This document shows positions 6,590 to 16,403 of a DNA stretch of 49,421 bases, piece by piece (positions within the stretch are counted from its first letter, which is position 1; every line of letters begins with the position of its first letter). Source of the stretch: UBA1081 sp964443825 (lineage in GTDB: Bacteria > Bacillota > Clostridia > Oscillospirales > Acutalibacteraceae); the NCBI GenBank assembly GCA_964443825.1, contig CAYUEV010000006.1, positions 1-49,421 on the forward strand. The letters run 5' to 3'. Below the pieces are notes generated by a model. It did no database searches. It worked only from the letters and a program-made list of their open reading frames with translations, and had not been told where the DNA came from. The translations under genes were made by a program, and so were the position numbers.

Positions 6590-8875
6590 TTGAAAACCAA
6601 AGATCAAATGGCAAGAAGAGGGAAAGTCGTATTCGGAATTTTTGCCGCCGCCCTCGTTATAACCTTTATTTATCTCGCTTTTACCGTTATAGTAAGAGGC
6701 GACGAGCTTTCGACCGCGGCGCGTCTTCAAGATCTCGCCGATAACGAGATAAAGCCCCAGAGGGGCAGTATATACGACAGGAATATGAACGTTTTAGCGG
6801 AGAGCGCCGACGTTTGGAGAGTGTATTTAGTACCGTCCGAAGTCAATAAACTTGACGAGGACAAAAGAGACAGGGCTAAAGAACTCACGGTAAGCGCGCT
6901 TTCGGCTATACTTCACGTCGATCAGGAAAAACTTAACGAAGATATAAATTCCGACTCGTCTTACCGCCTCGTTAAAAACAGGGTCGAAAAAGCCGAGCGC
7001 GACTCCGTTTTGGCTTTTCTAAAAGAAACTAAAGACAATAAAGACAATCCCATAAATTTAAGCGGAATAGTAAGGCTCGACCCGGATGTTAAAAGATACT
7101 ATCCGTATTCTTCTTTAGCCTCCACGATAATAGGCTTTACGGGGACTGACGGCGACGGTCTTACCGGGCTTGAGCTTAAATACGACGACGTGTTAAAAGG
7201 CGTTTCCGGAAGGCTCATTTCCACTAAAGACGCGAAACAGGAGCTTCTTCCGAAAGCCGACAGGACGACTTTCGAGGCCGAGGAAGGGCAAGGACTCGTC
7301 CTCACTATCGATATGTATATCCAGCACATATTGGAAGACGTTCTTTCGTCGGCCGCCGAGACGACCGGCGCCAAGACCGTCATGGGGATCGTTATGGACG
7401 TTAAAACGGGCGCTGTTCTCGGTATGACCTCTCTTCCCGATTATGATCTTAACGACCCCAACAAAATTAAAAACGACGAGCTTTTAGCGCAGTATGAGCT
7501 GGCGTCGAGCGCTCCCGTCGAATATCCGACGGACGAGGAAGAATTGGAAACCCGCAAAAAATCATATTACCAGAATCTTCAGTGGAGCAACAGAGCCGTC
7601 ACTAAAACATACGAGCCCGGCTCCGTTTTTAAGGTAATAACCGCTTCCGCGTCCATAGACGAGAAAACGGCCGACGACAACACTTCATTTTACTGCGGCG
7701 GATCTATATATTACGCGCCCGCCGAAAGAAACATAAACTGCTGGAAGTTAGGCGGTCACGGCATGGAATCCTTTAAAGATCTTCTTAAAAACTCCTGCAA
7801 CCCGTTCGCCGTAACTTTAGCCGATAGATTGGGAAAACAAAAATTTTACGATTACCTTGAGGCGTTCGGTTTTACAGAGTCGTCCGGCATTGATTTCCCC
7901 GGCGACATAAATCCCCTGGCGACGAGCGCCTTTACTTCGAGAGAAGATTTTACAAAGTCAAACTTAGCCTCTTACTCGTTCGGACAGAGTTTTGAGATAC
8001 CGCCTATCCACATGATAACGGCCATATCGGCGGTGGCGAACGGCGGCAAGCTTATGAAGCCTTATTTAGTTGAAAAAACCGTCGATCACGACGGCAATAC
8101 CATATCCGAAACGATCCCCACGGTTAGGCGGCAGGCAATATCAAAAGAAACGGCCGATTTTATAGCTTCCAATATGGAAGACGTAGTGTCTACGGGCACC
8201 GGCAAAAACGCTTACGTATCGGGTTACCGCGTGGCGGGCAAGACGGGAACTTCCGAAAAACTTCCCGTCGTGGAGGATGAAAAATACGCCGCGTCGTTCT
8301 GCGGATTCGCTCCCGCCAACGACCCCGAAATTTCCGTTTTGGTAGTGGTCGACGAACCCCAAGGCGAACACGGCGGAGGGGTGGTCGCCGCGCCTTTAGC
8401 GGGGGAGATTTTCGAGAAGGCGCTTTCATATTTAGGCGTCCCCCGCTCCTACAAAGACGACGAAACGGCGCTTCTTACCGATAAAGCCCCTTATTTTACG
8501 GGCAAGAGCGTGGAAGAAGTGAAATCCGAGCTTTCAGGCAAGGAGTTTACGTTAAAAGTAATCGGCGACGGGGAAGTCGTAAAAGGTCAGTCGCCCGAAG
8601 CCGGGAGGGAACTTCCATCGGACGGCGTTATAGTCGTTTACACCGAGGAAGATTACGAGCCGGAGAGCGTTCGAGTTCCCAATTTTACCGGGATTTCCGT
8701 AAACGACGCCAAAAAAGTCGCGACCGCCAACAGCATTAACATTAAAATTTCAGGCAGCTCTTTAAACAGCGGCATGGTTTACGCTTATAAACAAAGCGTA
8801 GAGCCGGGCGAAAAAGTGAAAAAAGGCGAAATTATCACCGTGTACTTTAAGACCGCGGTCGACGTCGACGATTAA
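6590..8875 (+). CDS. Division-specific class B penicillin-binding protein with two PASTA domains (FtsI/SpoVD type)
   Basis: This is a peptidoglycan DD-transpeptidase that cross-links septal wall together with FtsW. Order in the 761 residues: short cytoplasmic tail, membrane helix around residues 10-32, PBP dimerisation domain beginning at RGSIYDRNMNVLAES, and a transpeptidase domain with SVFK (Ser345 nucleophile), SCN (Ser402) and KTG (Lys551). Two C-terminal PASTA domains follow, starting near APYFTGKSVEEVKSEL and VPNFTGISVNDAKKVA. The start is TTG with AAAGGAGG 9 bases upstream. Two PASTA domains resemble PBP2x, while SpoVD has one; which of these roles it fills cannot be settled here. It lies in the usual place between ftsL and murE. 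Confidence 0.95.
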   Translation: MKTKDQMARRGKVVFGIFAAALVITFIYLAFTVIVRGDELSTAARLQDLADNEIKPQRGSIYDRNMNVLAESADVWRVYLVPSEVNKLDEDKRDRAKELTVSALSAILHVDQEKLNEDINSDSSYRLVKNRVEKAERDSVLAFLKETKDNKDNPINLSGIVRLDPDVKRYYPYSSLASTIIGFTGTDGDGLTGLELKYDDVLKGVSGRLISTKDAKQELLPKADRTTFEAEEGQGLVLTIDMYIQHILEDVLSSAAETTGAKTVMGIVMDVKTGAVLGMTSLPDYDLNDPNKIKNDELLAQYELASSAPVEYPTDEEELETRKKSYYQNLQWSNRAVTKTYEPGSVFKVITASASIDEKTADDNTSFYCGGSIYYAPAERNINCWKLGGHGMESFKDLLKNSCNPFAVTLADRLGKQKFYDYLEAFGFTESSGIDFPGDINPLATSAFTSREDFTKSNLASYSFGQSFEIPPIHMITAISAVANGGKLMKPYLVEKTVDHDGNTISETIPTVRRQAISKETADFIASNMEDVVSTGTGKNAYVSGYRVAGKTGTSEKLPVVEDEKYAASFCGFAPANDPEISVLVVVDEPQGEHGGGVVAAPLAGEIFEKALSYLGVPRSYKDDETALLTDKAPYFTGKSVEEVKSELSGKEFTLKVIGDGEVVKGQSPEAGRELPSDGVIVVYTEEDYEPESVRVPNFTGISVNDAKKVATANSINIKISGSSLNSGMVYAYKQSVEPGEKVKKGEIITVYFKTAVDVDD

Positions 8876-8925
8876 ATTTATACTATACGCGGTAAATTTT
8901 TATTTAAACCGAAGCCCAAAAAACA

Positions 8926-10365
8926 ATGCTTATCTCTTCAATTTTAAAAGGAATAGAATATAAAAAATCGTTTGCCGACAGAGAGGCGACGTTTATTACC
9001 GAGGACTCAAGAAAAGCGTCCGAAGGCTGTGTATTCGTGTGCGTAAAAGGCGCTCGCTTTGACGGGGCCGATAAAGCCCGGGAAGCGCTTGATAAAGGCG
9101 CGGTTCTTTTAGTCGCCGAAAGAGATCTTCAGCTTCCCAATCAAATTATAGTCAAGGACGCGAGATACGCTCAGTCCATTATGTGCCGGAATTTCTTTAA
9201 AAATCCCGCCAAACGCTTAAAGCTTATAGGCGTTACGGGCACTAACGGCAAGACTACCACGGCGTTTCTTATTAAAGAGTGCCTGGAACTTATGGGCGTT
9301 AAAGCGGGTCTTATAGGCACTGTTAAAAATATGTCGGGCGACAGGGAATTTCCATCCGTTCTCACCACGCCGGAGAGTTTCGAGCTTTACGGTCTTTTGA
9401 GGGAGATGGCGGACGACGGGTGCAAATATTGCGTGATGGAAGTATCCTCTCAGGCTCTTTCTCAGGAGAGGACGGCGGGGCTTCACTTTGACGCGGGAAT
9501 TTTTACAAATCTTACAAGAGATCACTTAGATTACCACGGTACCATGGAAAACTACGCCCTGGCTAAGTCGAAGCTCTTTGAAAACTGTTCTCTCTCAATT
9601 TTAAATTACGACGACGACCGCTCCCCGTTCATGGCGGCGAGATCGAGCGGGCGTTTCGTTATGTATTCCGTAGGCGACGACGGCGCCGATTACACCGCCA
9701 AAAGTATACGCTATAACCCCGAAAGCGTAGAGTACGAACTCGTTGCGACGGGTTACGCCGAGAGAGTAAAAGTCAATATTCCCGGCGAGTTTACGGTTTA
9801 CAACTCCATGGCGGCGGCGGTAACTTTAATAGAGCTTGGATTTGATTTTAGCAAAACGGCGTTCGTTCTGTCTCTTTGCAAAGGCGTAAAAGGCAGAATA
9901 GAAGTAGTCCCCACAAAAACCGATTACACCGTAATAATAGATTACGCCCATACTCCCGACGGGCTTTTAAATATAATCTCGTCGTTAAGAAAAATCGTAA
10001 ACGGCAGAATAATAACGCTTTTCGGCTGCGGCGGCGACAGGGACAAGACAAAACGCCCGCTTATGGGGGCTATAGCGTCGGAACTTTCAGACGTAATAGT
10101 TGTGACTTCCGACAACCCAAGATCCGAAGATCCCGATAAAATAATCGAGGACATATTAAAAGGCGTTAAAGCCGATAAAGCCAAAAAAATCGTCATAACC
10201 GACAGGACCAAAGCCATAAGAGCCGCTTTAAACGAGGCCAAAGAAGGCGACTGCGTCGTATTATGCGGGAAAGGTCACGAAACTTACCAGATACTAAAAG
10301 ACGGCAAAATCCACTTTGACGAGCGCGAGATAGTAAAAAGCATACTCGAGGAAAACTCCAAATAA
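8926..10365 (+). CDS. murE: UDP-MurNAc-L-Ala-D-Glu:meso-diaminopimelate ligase MurE
   Basis: MurE is the cytoplasmic ATP-dependent ligase that adds the third amino acid to the peptidoglycan stem peptide. The 479-residue protein has the Mur ligase order. It starts with an N-terminal UDP-binding domain (TEDSRKASEGCVFVCVKG). The central ATPase has VTGTNGKTTTAF (Lys109) and EVSSQAL. The C-terminal domain has YAHTPDGLLN, LFGCGGDRDKTKRPLMG and SDNPRSEDP. The DNPR motif (residues 396-399) is the known signature for meso-diaminopimelate rather than lysine, so the wall is predicted to be of the DAP type. No good ribosome site precedes the ATG. murF follows 13 bases later. Confidence 0.97.
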   Translation: MLISSILKGIEYKKSFADREATFITEDSRKASEGCVFVCVKGARFDGADKAREALDKGAVLLVAERDLQLPNQIIVKDARYAQSIMCRNFFKNPAKRLKLIGVTGTNGKTTTAFLIKECLELMGVKAGLIGTVKNMSGDREFPSVLTTPESFELYGLLREMADDGCKYCVMEVSSQALSQERTAGLHFDAGIFTNLTRDHLDYHGTMENYALAKSKLFENCSLSILNYDDDRSPFMAARSSGRFVMYSVGDDGADYTAKSIRYNPESVEYELVATGYAERVKVNIPGEFTVYNSMAAAVTLIELGFDFSKTAFVLSLCKGVKGRIEVVPTKTDYTVIIDYAHTPDGLLNIISSLRKIVNGRIITLFGCGGDRDKTKRPLMGAIASELSDVIVVTSDNPRSEDPDKIIEDILKGVKADKAKKIVITDRTKAIRAALNEAKEGDCVVLCGKGHETYQILKDGKIHFDEREIVKSILEENSK

Positions 10366-10378
10366 CAAATCCTTAGCA

Positions 10379-11731
10379 ATGAAAAAACTCGTTATAAAAG
10401 AGATTTTAGATAAAGTAAACGGAAAATCCGATTACCCCGAAACCGCGTTCCGGGGAGTTTTTACGGACACAAGAAAGCCTTTAAAAGGCGGTCTTTTTAT
10501 CGCGTTAAAAGGCGAAAATTTTAACGGGAACGACTTTGTGGAAAAGGCTTTTGACGAAGGGGCGAACGCCGTTTTATGCGATAAAAGCGTTAAAACTCCC
10601 CGCCCCGCGATTTTTGTCGACGACGTTAGCGTTTCTCTTTTGCTTTTAGCCCGGTACTACGGAAGTCTTTTTAATATTCCGACCGTCGGAATTACGGGTT
10701 CGGTCGGCAAAACCACCACAAAGGATATGACCGCGCTCGTCTTGTCGGGAAAGTTTAAAACCGTTAAGACCGAGGGAAATCTCAATAACAGCATAGGTCT
10801 TCCTATGTCGATATTCAATATAGAAGAAGATACCGAAGCCGCCGTTTTTGAAATGGGCATGAACCATAAAGGCGAAATATCAAGTCTTTCAAAAACTTTA
10901 AGACCCGCGTTAGGCGTTATTACCAATATCGGTTCGTCGCATATAGAAAATTTAGGCTCGAGGGAAAATATCCTTAAAGCCAAAATGGAAATATTGGACG
11001 GGATGGAAAAAGGCGCCGTTCTCTTGTTAAACGGCGACTGCGATCTTTTAGAAAACGTCCGTTTAAGCGATTATAACGTTATATTTTTTGGAATAAACAA
11101 TAAAAATTGCGAAATACGAGCGGAAAAAGTTGAAATTTTAAACGACTGTACGAGATTTGACATATCCTATAACAGTAAATCATATCCCGTCGTTCTGCCC
11201 GTCGCCGGAGAACATTTCGTTTACGACGCCCTGGCGGCTTTTTCAGCGGGAGTTCTCTTGGGAGCGGATCCTCTGTCGGCGGGTCTTTCCCTAAAGTCAT
11301 ACGCCCCGTCGGGACTTAGACAGAAAATAGAAATCGTAAACGGCGCGACTTTTATCGAGGATTGTTATAACGCGAGCCCGGACAGCGTAAAAGCGGCGAT
11401 AAACGTTCTTTCCAACATGAAAGATAAAAGAAAAATAGCCGTTTTGGGCGATATGCTGGAATTGGGCGTATACTCCCAAAAAGCGCACGAAGATTTAGGA
11501 AAGTACTTAGTTTTTAAAAATATCGATATTCTGTTTACATATGGTGAAAAATCTCGATTTATAGCAAAAGAAGCTAATAAAAACGGGATGAACGCTAAAA
11601 ATATACATTCATTTATTGACAAAGACGAAATTTCAAAAGCTCTTAAATCGACGATTAAAGAGGGCGACGCCGTGCTTTTTAAGGCGAGCAGGGGAATGAA
11701 GCTCGAAAACGTCATAAATAATTTGCTCTAA
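10379..11731 (+). CDS. murF: UDP-MurNAc-tripeptide:D-alanyl-D-alanine ligase MurF
   Basis: MurF finishes the cytoplasmic muropeptide by adding D-Ala-D-Ala. The 450 residues show the N-terminal domain (GVFTDTRKPLKGGLFIALKG) and the ATP-binding loop GITGSVGKTTTKDM. Family motifs follow: EMGMNHKGEI, NIGSSHIENLGSRENI and the C-terminal IEDCYNASPDSVKAAI with LGDMLELG. The length is typical. It follows murE closely and is co-oriented with mraY. The gene ends inside the first copy of a 24-bp direct repeat. Confidence 0.97.
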   Translation: MKKLVIKEILDKVNGKSDYPETAFRGVFTDTRKPLKGGLFIALKGENFNGNDFVEKAFDEGANAVLCDKSVKTPRPAIFVDDVSVSLLLLARYYGSLFNIPTVGITGSVGKTTTKDMTALVLSGKFKTVKTEGNLNNSIGLPMSIFNIEEDTEAAVFEMGMNHKGEISSLSKTLRPALGVITNIGSSHIENLGSRENILKAKMEILDGMEKGAVLLLNGDCDLLENVRLSDYNVIFFGINNKNCEIRAEKVEILNDCTRFDISYNSKSYPVVLPVAGEHFVYDALAAFSAGVLLGADPLSAGLSLKSYAPSGLRQKIEIVNGATFIEDCYNASPDSVKAAINVLSNMKDKRKIAVLGDMLELGVYSQKAHEDLGKYLVFKNIDILFTYGEKSRFIAKEANKNGMNAKNIHSFIDKDEISKALKSTIKEGDAVLFKASRGMKLENVINNLL

Positions 11732-11779
11732 AACAAATTATCGTAACGCCGATTACTCTAAAACAAATTATCATAACGC
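11726..11779 (+). repeat. Two 24-bp direct repeats between murF and mraY
   Basis: ctctaaaacaaattatc(g/a)taacgc occurs at 11726-11749 and 11756-11779, a 30-base period with one mismatch. The first copy contains the last murF codons and stop. It looks like a small duplication of the murF end; no function is evident. Confidence 0.75.
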
Positions 11780-11806
11780 GAAACGCGGCTTAAAAAGGGG
11801 TCTTTT

Positions 11807-12835
11807 ATGAACAAATATATCGCCCTCGCGACGTCTGTTTTAATTGGCTTTATCGTGTCTTTTCTTTTGGGGTTCGTTTTAATCCCCCTTTTACATAAAT
11901 TAAAATTCGGTCAAACTATATTAGACATTGGTCCCAGCTGGCACAAAAATAAACAGGGCACGCCCACTATGGGGGGATTTCTGTTTATTATCGGAATATC
12001 CGTATCTTTAGCGGTCGTCCTTATAACCGACAGATTATTGGGCGGCGACATAATAGCCGGCGACAGCCCCGTCCCGGGGAATATAAAGGCGAAATTCTAC
12101 AGCGGCATAGTTATGGCGTTCGCCTTTGGCTTGATAGGCTTTGCCGACGACTATATCAGCGTCGTAAAAAAGAGAAATTTAGGTCTTACCATTTTCCAAA
12201 AGACCATAGCGCAAATAGTGGTAATATGCGGCTATTTAGCGTCCCTTCATATGGCGGGCGCGACTTTTATGTTTATCCCATTTGTGGGGAACGTCGATTT
12301 AGGCGTATTTTTCTGGATTTTCGGCGCCGTTACTATCTACTGCACCGTAAACGCCGTGAATTTTACTGACGGAATAGACGGTCTTTGCGCGAGCGTCACG
12401 ACGGTAGCCGCCGTCGCCATGATTATTATAGGCTTATTAAGAGGCGCGCTAGGCTTAAGTTTATTGTCGTCCGCTATAGTCGGCTCTCTTCTAGGATATT
12501 TAATTTGGAACTGGCATCCGGCTAAAGTCATGATGGGCGACACGGGTTCTATGTTTTTAGGCGGTCTTCTCGTCGCGTCGGCGTACCTTTCCGATATGCC
12601 GTGGATAATCCTCTTCGTGGGCGTAGTTTACGTTATGGAATTCGGCTCCGATATTATCCAAATAGTTTACTTTAAAATAACTCACGGCAAGCGCATATTC
12701 AAAATGGCACCCATACACCACCACTTTGAAAAATGCGGATGGAAAGAGGAAAAAATAGTTTACGTGTTCAGTTTAATAAATCTTATAGGTTCTGTAATCG
12801 GCATACTCCTCGTTTACTTCGGAAGACCGAGATAA
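11807..12835 (+). CDS. mraY: Phospho-N-acetylmuramoyl-pentapeptide-transferase MraY
   Basis: MraY is the polytopic membrane enzyme that transfers phospho-MurNAc-pentapeptide to undecaprenyl phosphate, making lipid I. The 342-residue protein is strongly hydrophobic and carries the conserved cytoplasmic-loop motifs: KNKQGTPTMGG, GFADDYISVVKKRN, NFTDGIDGL, KVMMGDTGSMFLGG and MAPIHHHFEKCGW. These include the Asp and His residues of the active site. AAGGGG lies 6 bases upstream of the ATG. ftsW follows directly; murD, which sits between these genes in many Bacillota, is missing. Confidence 0.98.
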   Translation: MNKYIALATSVLIGFIVSFLLGFVLIPLLHKLKFGQTILDIGPSWHKNKQGTPTMGGFLFIIGISVSLAVVLITDRLLGGDIIAGDSPVPGNIKAKFYSGIVMAFAFGLIGFADDYISVVKKRNLGLTIFQKTIAQIVVICGYLASLHMAGATFMFIPFVGNVDLGVFFWIFGAVTIYCTVNAVNFTDGIDGLCASVTTVAAVAMIIIGLLRGALGLSLLSSAIVGSLLGYLIWNWHPAKVMMGDTGSMFLGGLLVASAYLSDMPWIILFVGVVYVMEFGSDIIQIVYFKITHGKRIFKMAPIHHHFEKCGWKEEKIVYVFSLINLIGSVIGILLVYFGRPR

Positions 12836-12864
12836 AATTTTAAAAGGGAGGCTTCAGGCAGCGC

Positions 12865-14172
12865 GTGGGAAAAAATAAAAAAGAAAGATTACCCATATCG
12901 GAACTTTTAATAGCGGGCAACATAGATATTCCGTTTCTTATAACCGTCCTTCTTCTTTTGGGCATAGGGCTTGTTATGATGTACTCCGCAAGCTACCCTT
13001 CGGCATACGATAAATACGAGGACGGGTCGTACTACATAAAAAGGCAGCTGGGGTTCGCCGTCGTAGGTCTGATAATTATGTTCGCCGTTTCTTTTGTAAA
13101 CCCTAAGATTTACAGGCAGTTCATGGTAGTAATATGGCTGGTTTCCATATTTTTATTAGTAGTCGTCCTTTTCGCTCCGGGTACCGACAGGGGGTTCCAC
13201 AGATGGTTAAACCTGGGTCCGTTAGGCTCTTTTCAGCCTTCGGAGATCGTAAAGGCGTCTATTGTGCTTACAGGGGCGTATTTTTACAGTAAATACTTTA
13301 ACAGCATGAGCAGCGAAAAAGAGGCGCGCACCCCGTTGGCGTCTTTTATAAATAATTCGTTCGGCGCCAATATCGTAAGAGAATCGTGGATACCGACGTG
13401 GCGGTTCGGCGTTTTCTTCGTACTTTGCGCCGCGCTCGTAATTGCCGAAAAGCATCTGTCGGGGTTTATTCTAATATTCTTGTCGGGCGTCGTAATGATG
13501 TTTTTAGGCGGCGTTAAATTTAAATGGTTCGCGATACTTACTCCCGCGGCGCTTGTCGCGGTCGTAGTCGGCTGCGTCGTTATAATGAAACATTACGAAG
13601 GCGTGGACGTAGTCGAAAACTATATGATTGAAAGAATAGTCGCGTGGCTTAATAAAGACTATGTTGGGCACGATACGAGATGGCAGACGGAACACGGTCT
13701 TTACGCTCTGTCTTTAGGCGGCGTTTTCGGAAGAGGGCTGGGCAATTCCACTCAAAAGCACCTTTACGTTTCAGAGCCGCAAAACGATATGATTTTCCCC
13801 ATTTGCTGCGAGGAATTAGGGCTTGTAGGCGCTTTGGTGATAATAGGTCTTTTCGCCTTTTTGGTTTACAGGGGGATTAAAATAGGCTTAAAATCCACCA
13901 CAAGGTTCGGCGCTCTTACCGCGATGGGACTTTCAATACAGTTAGGCATACAAGTCGTTCTCAATATGGGCGTGTCCACGGACGGGCTTCCCAACACCGG
14001 CATAACTCTCCCGTTTTTCAGTTACGGCGGCAGTTCTCTCATAATGACGCTTGTCGAAATGGGAGTTATATTGGCTATTTCGCGTCAAAGCAAATACGAC
14101 GATACCCCGGAAAAAGACGCGCCTAAAAGAAAGCGAAAACCTGAAAAAGCGAGAAAAAAGAACGCGACGTAA
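12865..14172 (+). CDS. ftsW: FtsW/SpoVE-type peptidoglycan glycosyltransferase (SEDS family)
   Basis: FtsW polymerises lipid II into glycan strands at the septum together with the class B PBP. The 435 residues contain about ten membrane helices. SEDS motifs are visible: LVMMYSAS near the start, RGFHRWLNLGPLGSFQPSE, the middle HDTRWQTEHGLYALSLGG, GRGLGNSTQKHLYVSEPQNDMIFP, and the ending LPFFSYGGSSLI. The tail is Lys/Arg-rich. The GTG start has GGGAGG 13 bases upstream, which is longer than ideal. Family members FtsW, SpoVE and RodA are similar; the dcw position favours FtsW/SpoVE. Confidence 0.93.
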   Translation: MGKNKKERLPISELLIAGNIDIPFLITVLLLLGIGLVMMYSASYPSAYDKYEDGSYYIKRQLGFAVVGLIIMFAVSFVNPKIYRQFMVVIWLVSIFLLVVVLFAPGTDRGFHRWLNLGPLGSFQPSEIVKASIVLTGAYFYSKYFNSMSSEKEARTPLASFINNSFGANIVRESWIPTWRFGVFFVLCAALVIAEKHLSGFILIFLSGVVMMFLGGVKFKWFAILTPAALVAVVVGCVVIMKHYEGVDVVENYMIERIVAWLNKDYVGHDTRWQTEHGLYALSLGGVFGRGLGNSTQKHLYVSEPQNDMIFPICCEELGLVGALVIIGLFAFLVYRGIKIGLKSTTRFGALTAMGLSIQLGIQVVLNMGVSTDGLPNTGITLPFFSYGGSSLIMTLVEMGVILAISRQSKYDDTPEKDAPKRKRKPEKARKKNAT

Positions 14173-14216
14173 GTTTTTATTGACAAACCTCTAAAATTTA
14201 CCAAAGGTTCGGTTTT

Positions 14217-15338
14217 ATGAAAATAATTTTCAGTTGCGGCGGCACGGGCGGGCATATTAACCCCGCTATAGCGGCGGCGGAAGAGATAAAACAAAAAAGA
14301 CCCGACGCGGAAATACTCTTTGTCGGGGCTAAAAACAAAATGGAAGAAAGGCTTGTGCCAAAGTCCGGCTTCCCCCTCAAAACGATCACGATAAGCGGTT
14401 TTCAAAGAGAAACCACGGTAAAAAATATTTTTAAGAATATCGCCACGTTGTCAAAGCTCCCTTTAAGTTTTTTCGAGGCTAAAAAAATAATAAAAGAATT
14501 TAACCCCGACGCAGTCGTGGGTTTCGGCGGTTACGCGAGCGGTCCTATACTCACGGTCGCCTCGAAAATGGGAATAAAAACCGCGATTCACGAGCAGAAC
14601 GCTTACCCCGGAGTCACAAATAAAATTCTATCGGAAAGATCCGACGCGGTAATGCTCACAGCCCCGGAGGCCGAAAAATACTTAAAATGCAAAAATAAGC
14701 CCATAATAACGGGTCTCCCCGTAAGAGCGGGAATATTAAATACCGACAGAGAAAAATCAAGAGAAAAAATAGGCGCCGGGGATAAAACCGTTATTTTATC
14801 GTTCGGCGGCAGTTTAGGCGCTAAAACAATAAACGAGCGTATGACTTACGTTATATCGTCGCTTCATGAAGACGACAGATTTATGTTCATTCACTCATAC
14901 GGAAAGTACGGCGAAAATACGCTAAACGACTTAAAAAATAACGGAGTCGATTTAGAACGCGAAAAGAACGTCGACGTAAGAGAATACATTTACAATATGG
15001 ACGAGTGTTTAGCGTCGTGCGACCTCGCCGTTTGCAGAGCGGGCGCGGGAACTTTAGCGGAATTAGAGGCTACGGGAACGGCCTCGATTTTGATTCCCTC
15101 CCCAAACGTCTCGGAAAACCACCAGTATTATAACGCTTTAAGACTCGCGGACGCGGGAGGGGCCAAAATAATAGAAGAAAAAGACTTAACGGACGAAGCC
15201 CTCCTTAATTTAGTTAAAGAACTCGCTTTAGATAAGGAAAAACTTAAAACAATGGGCGAGAACGCTAAAAAAATATCGGTAAAAAATTCGGAAGAAATAA
15301 TAAGCGGCGTAATATTATCTTTGATAGAAAAAAATTAA
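14217..15338 (+). CDS. murG: UDP-GlcNAc:undecaprenyl-PP-MurNAc-pentapeptide GlcNAc transferase MurG
   Basis: MurG adds GlcNAc to lipid I, producing lipid II, on the inner membrane face. The 373-residue protein has a GT-B fold. The N-terminal glycine loop is SCGGTGGHINPAIA, followed by GFGGYASGP and IHEQNAYPG. The donor-binding C-terminal domain has LSFGGSLGAKTIN, CRAGAGTLAELEATG and IPSPNVSENHQYYNA. The length is typical. It sits between ftsW and ftsQ, the usual order. Confidence 0.97.
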   Translation: MKIIFSCGGTGGHINPAIAAAEEIKQKRPDAEILFVGAKNKMEERLVPKSGFPLKTITISGFQRETTVKNIFKNIATLSKLPLSFFEAKKIIKEFNPDAVVGFGGYASGPILTVASKMGIKTAIHEQNAYPGVTNKILSERSDAVMLTAPEAEKYLKCKNKPIITGLPVRAGILNTDREKSREKIGAGDKTVILSFGGSLGAKTINERMTYVISSLHEDDRFMFIHSYGKYGENTLNDLKNNGVDLEREKNVDVREYIYNMDECLASCDLAVCRAGAGTLAELEATGTASILIPSPNVSENHQYYNALRLADAGGAKIIEEKDLTDEALLNLVKELALDKEKLKTMGENAKKISVKNSEEIISGVILSLIEKN

Positions 15339-15384
15339 GATTTCAGCCAATTTAAATATTCATAGACTATAATAAGGAAACAAT

Positions 15385-16275
15385 ATGCGAAACGGCAAGG
15401 TAAAAAGATACGTTTTATTTGGCGCGATTGTAGCGGTCGTCGCCGTTATTGCGCTTTATTTCCTTTCGGCGTATGTGTTTTTTAAAATCGAAAAAATCGA
15501 GGTTACGGGAGCGGACGGCAAAAAAACCGAGTTTAATCAAGGCAGCGCGAATTATCTTGACGAGGACGTTATAAGAATTTCCGGGGTAAGGACGGGCGAC
15601 AGCCTGGTAAGAACGTCTAAAAAAGACATAGAAGAGAGAATCGAGACGCTTTTGCCATATATCGGGAGCGTGACCGTAAAAAAGACTCTCCCGTCCACTT
15701 TAAAGTTAATCGTAGCCGACACGACGGCTTATTACGCTTTAGAAAAAGGCGGCGCGTACTCGGTTCTCGATAAAACTTTTAAATCTTTAGGCGACGAAGC
15801 GAAAGTCCCCGAAGGGTGTATAAAAGTAACGGGCGTTTCCCTTATGTCGGACGAAGCCGGGTATACCGCGAAATTTAACGACGATTCCACGAGAGAGCGC
15901 CTCGCGGCTATCGTCGAATCTTTAGATAACGCCGGAATAAAAGACGTCTCTTCGATAAGTATGAGCAATATAGCGAATATTCAGGTAGTTATTAACGGCA
16001 GGATTACATTCGTATTGGGCTCCGTATCCGATATAGACGACAAAATCTCTTTAGGCGTCAAAACTATGGAAGCGGAACTTGCCTTAAACCCGGAAGCGCA
16101 TATAATAATAAACTTAAACGAAACGGGGAAATCCTATGTAAGAGACGATCCCTCCCCCATAGAGGGCGAAACCTTAGAGGAAGACGCAAATTTAGAAAAC
16201 GAAAACAACGACGACGAAAACTTAGAGGGCGGCGGCGCTCCTCAAAACGACCGGGGCGTAAACGCCTTGGGATAA
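15385..16275 (+). CDS. ftsQ: Cell division protein FtsQ/DivIB
   Basis: FtsQ (DivIB) is a bitopic division protein that links FtsL/FtsB to the septal synthase. The 296-residue protein has a short basic N-terminus, one membrane helix (about residues 10-32) and a POTRA-like region (FFKIEKIEVTGADG, then VIRISGVRTGDSLVRTSKKDIEERI). A beta-domain follows, with YIGSVTVKKTLPSTLKLIVAD. It ends in an acidic, Asn/Glu-rich tail. AAGGA precedes the ATG by 7 bases. The domain order and position before ftsZ support the call, although sequence conservation in this family is low. Confidence 0.88.
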   Translation: MRNGKVKRYVLFGAIVAVVAVIALYFLSAYVFFKIEKIEVTGADGKKTEFNQGSANYLDEDVIRISGVRTGDSLVRTSKKDIEERIETLLPYIGSVTVKKTLPSTLKLIVADTTAYYALEKGGAYSVLDKTFKSLGDEAKVPEGCIKVTGVSLMSDEAGYTAKFNDDSTRERLAAIVESLDNAGIKDVSSISMSNIANIQVVINGRITFVLGSVSDIDDKISLGVKTMEAELALNPEAHIIINLNETGKSYVRDDPSPIEGETLEEDANLENENNDDENLEGGGAPQNDRGVNALG

Positions 16276-16310
16276 CCGCTTAAAAAATAACATAATATTT
16301 GTTTTTACTG

Positions 16311-16339
16311 TTGCAAATCGAGTTTGCGCATGATAATAT
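16311..16339 (+). promoter_or_regulatory. Sigma-A promoter of ftsZ
   Basis: TTGCAA at 16311-16316 and TAATAT at 16334-16339, 17 bases apart, about 65 bases upstream of the ftsZ ATG. This suggests ftsZ has its own promoter in addition to readthrough from the dcw cluster. Confidence 0.65.
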
Positions 16340-16403
16340 ATAAAGTATATAGTGTGTATGCGACTGAGATTATTATAAAATCATCATATACGGAGGAAGT
16401 AAA

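Noticed and set aside
9848..10241. Overlapping frames on both strands within murE
   Set aside because: Shadows of a well-conserved ligase core.
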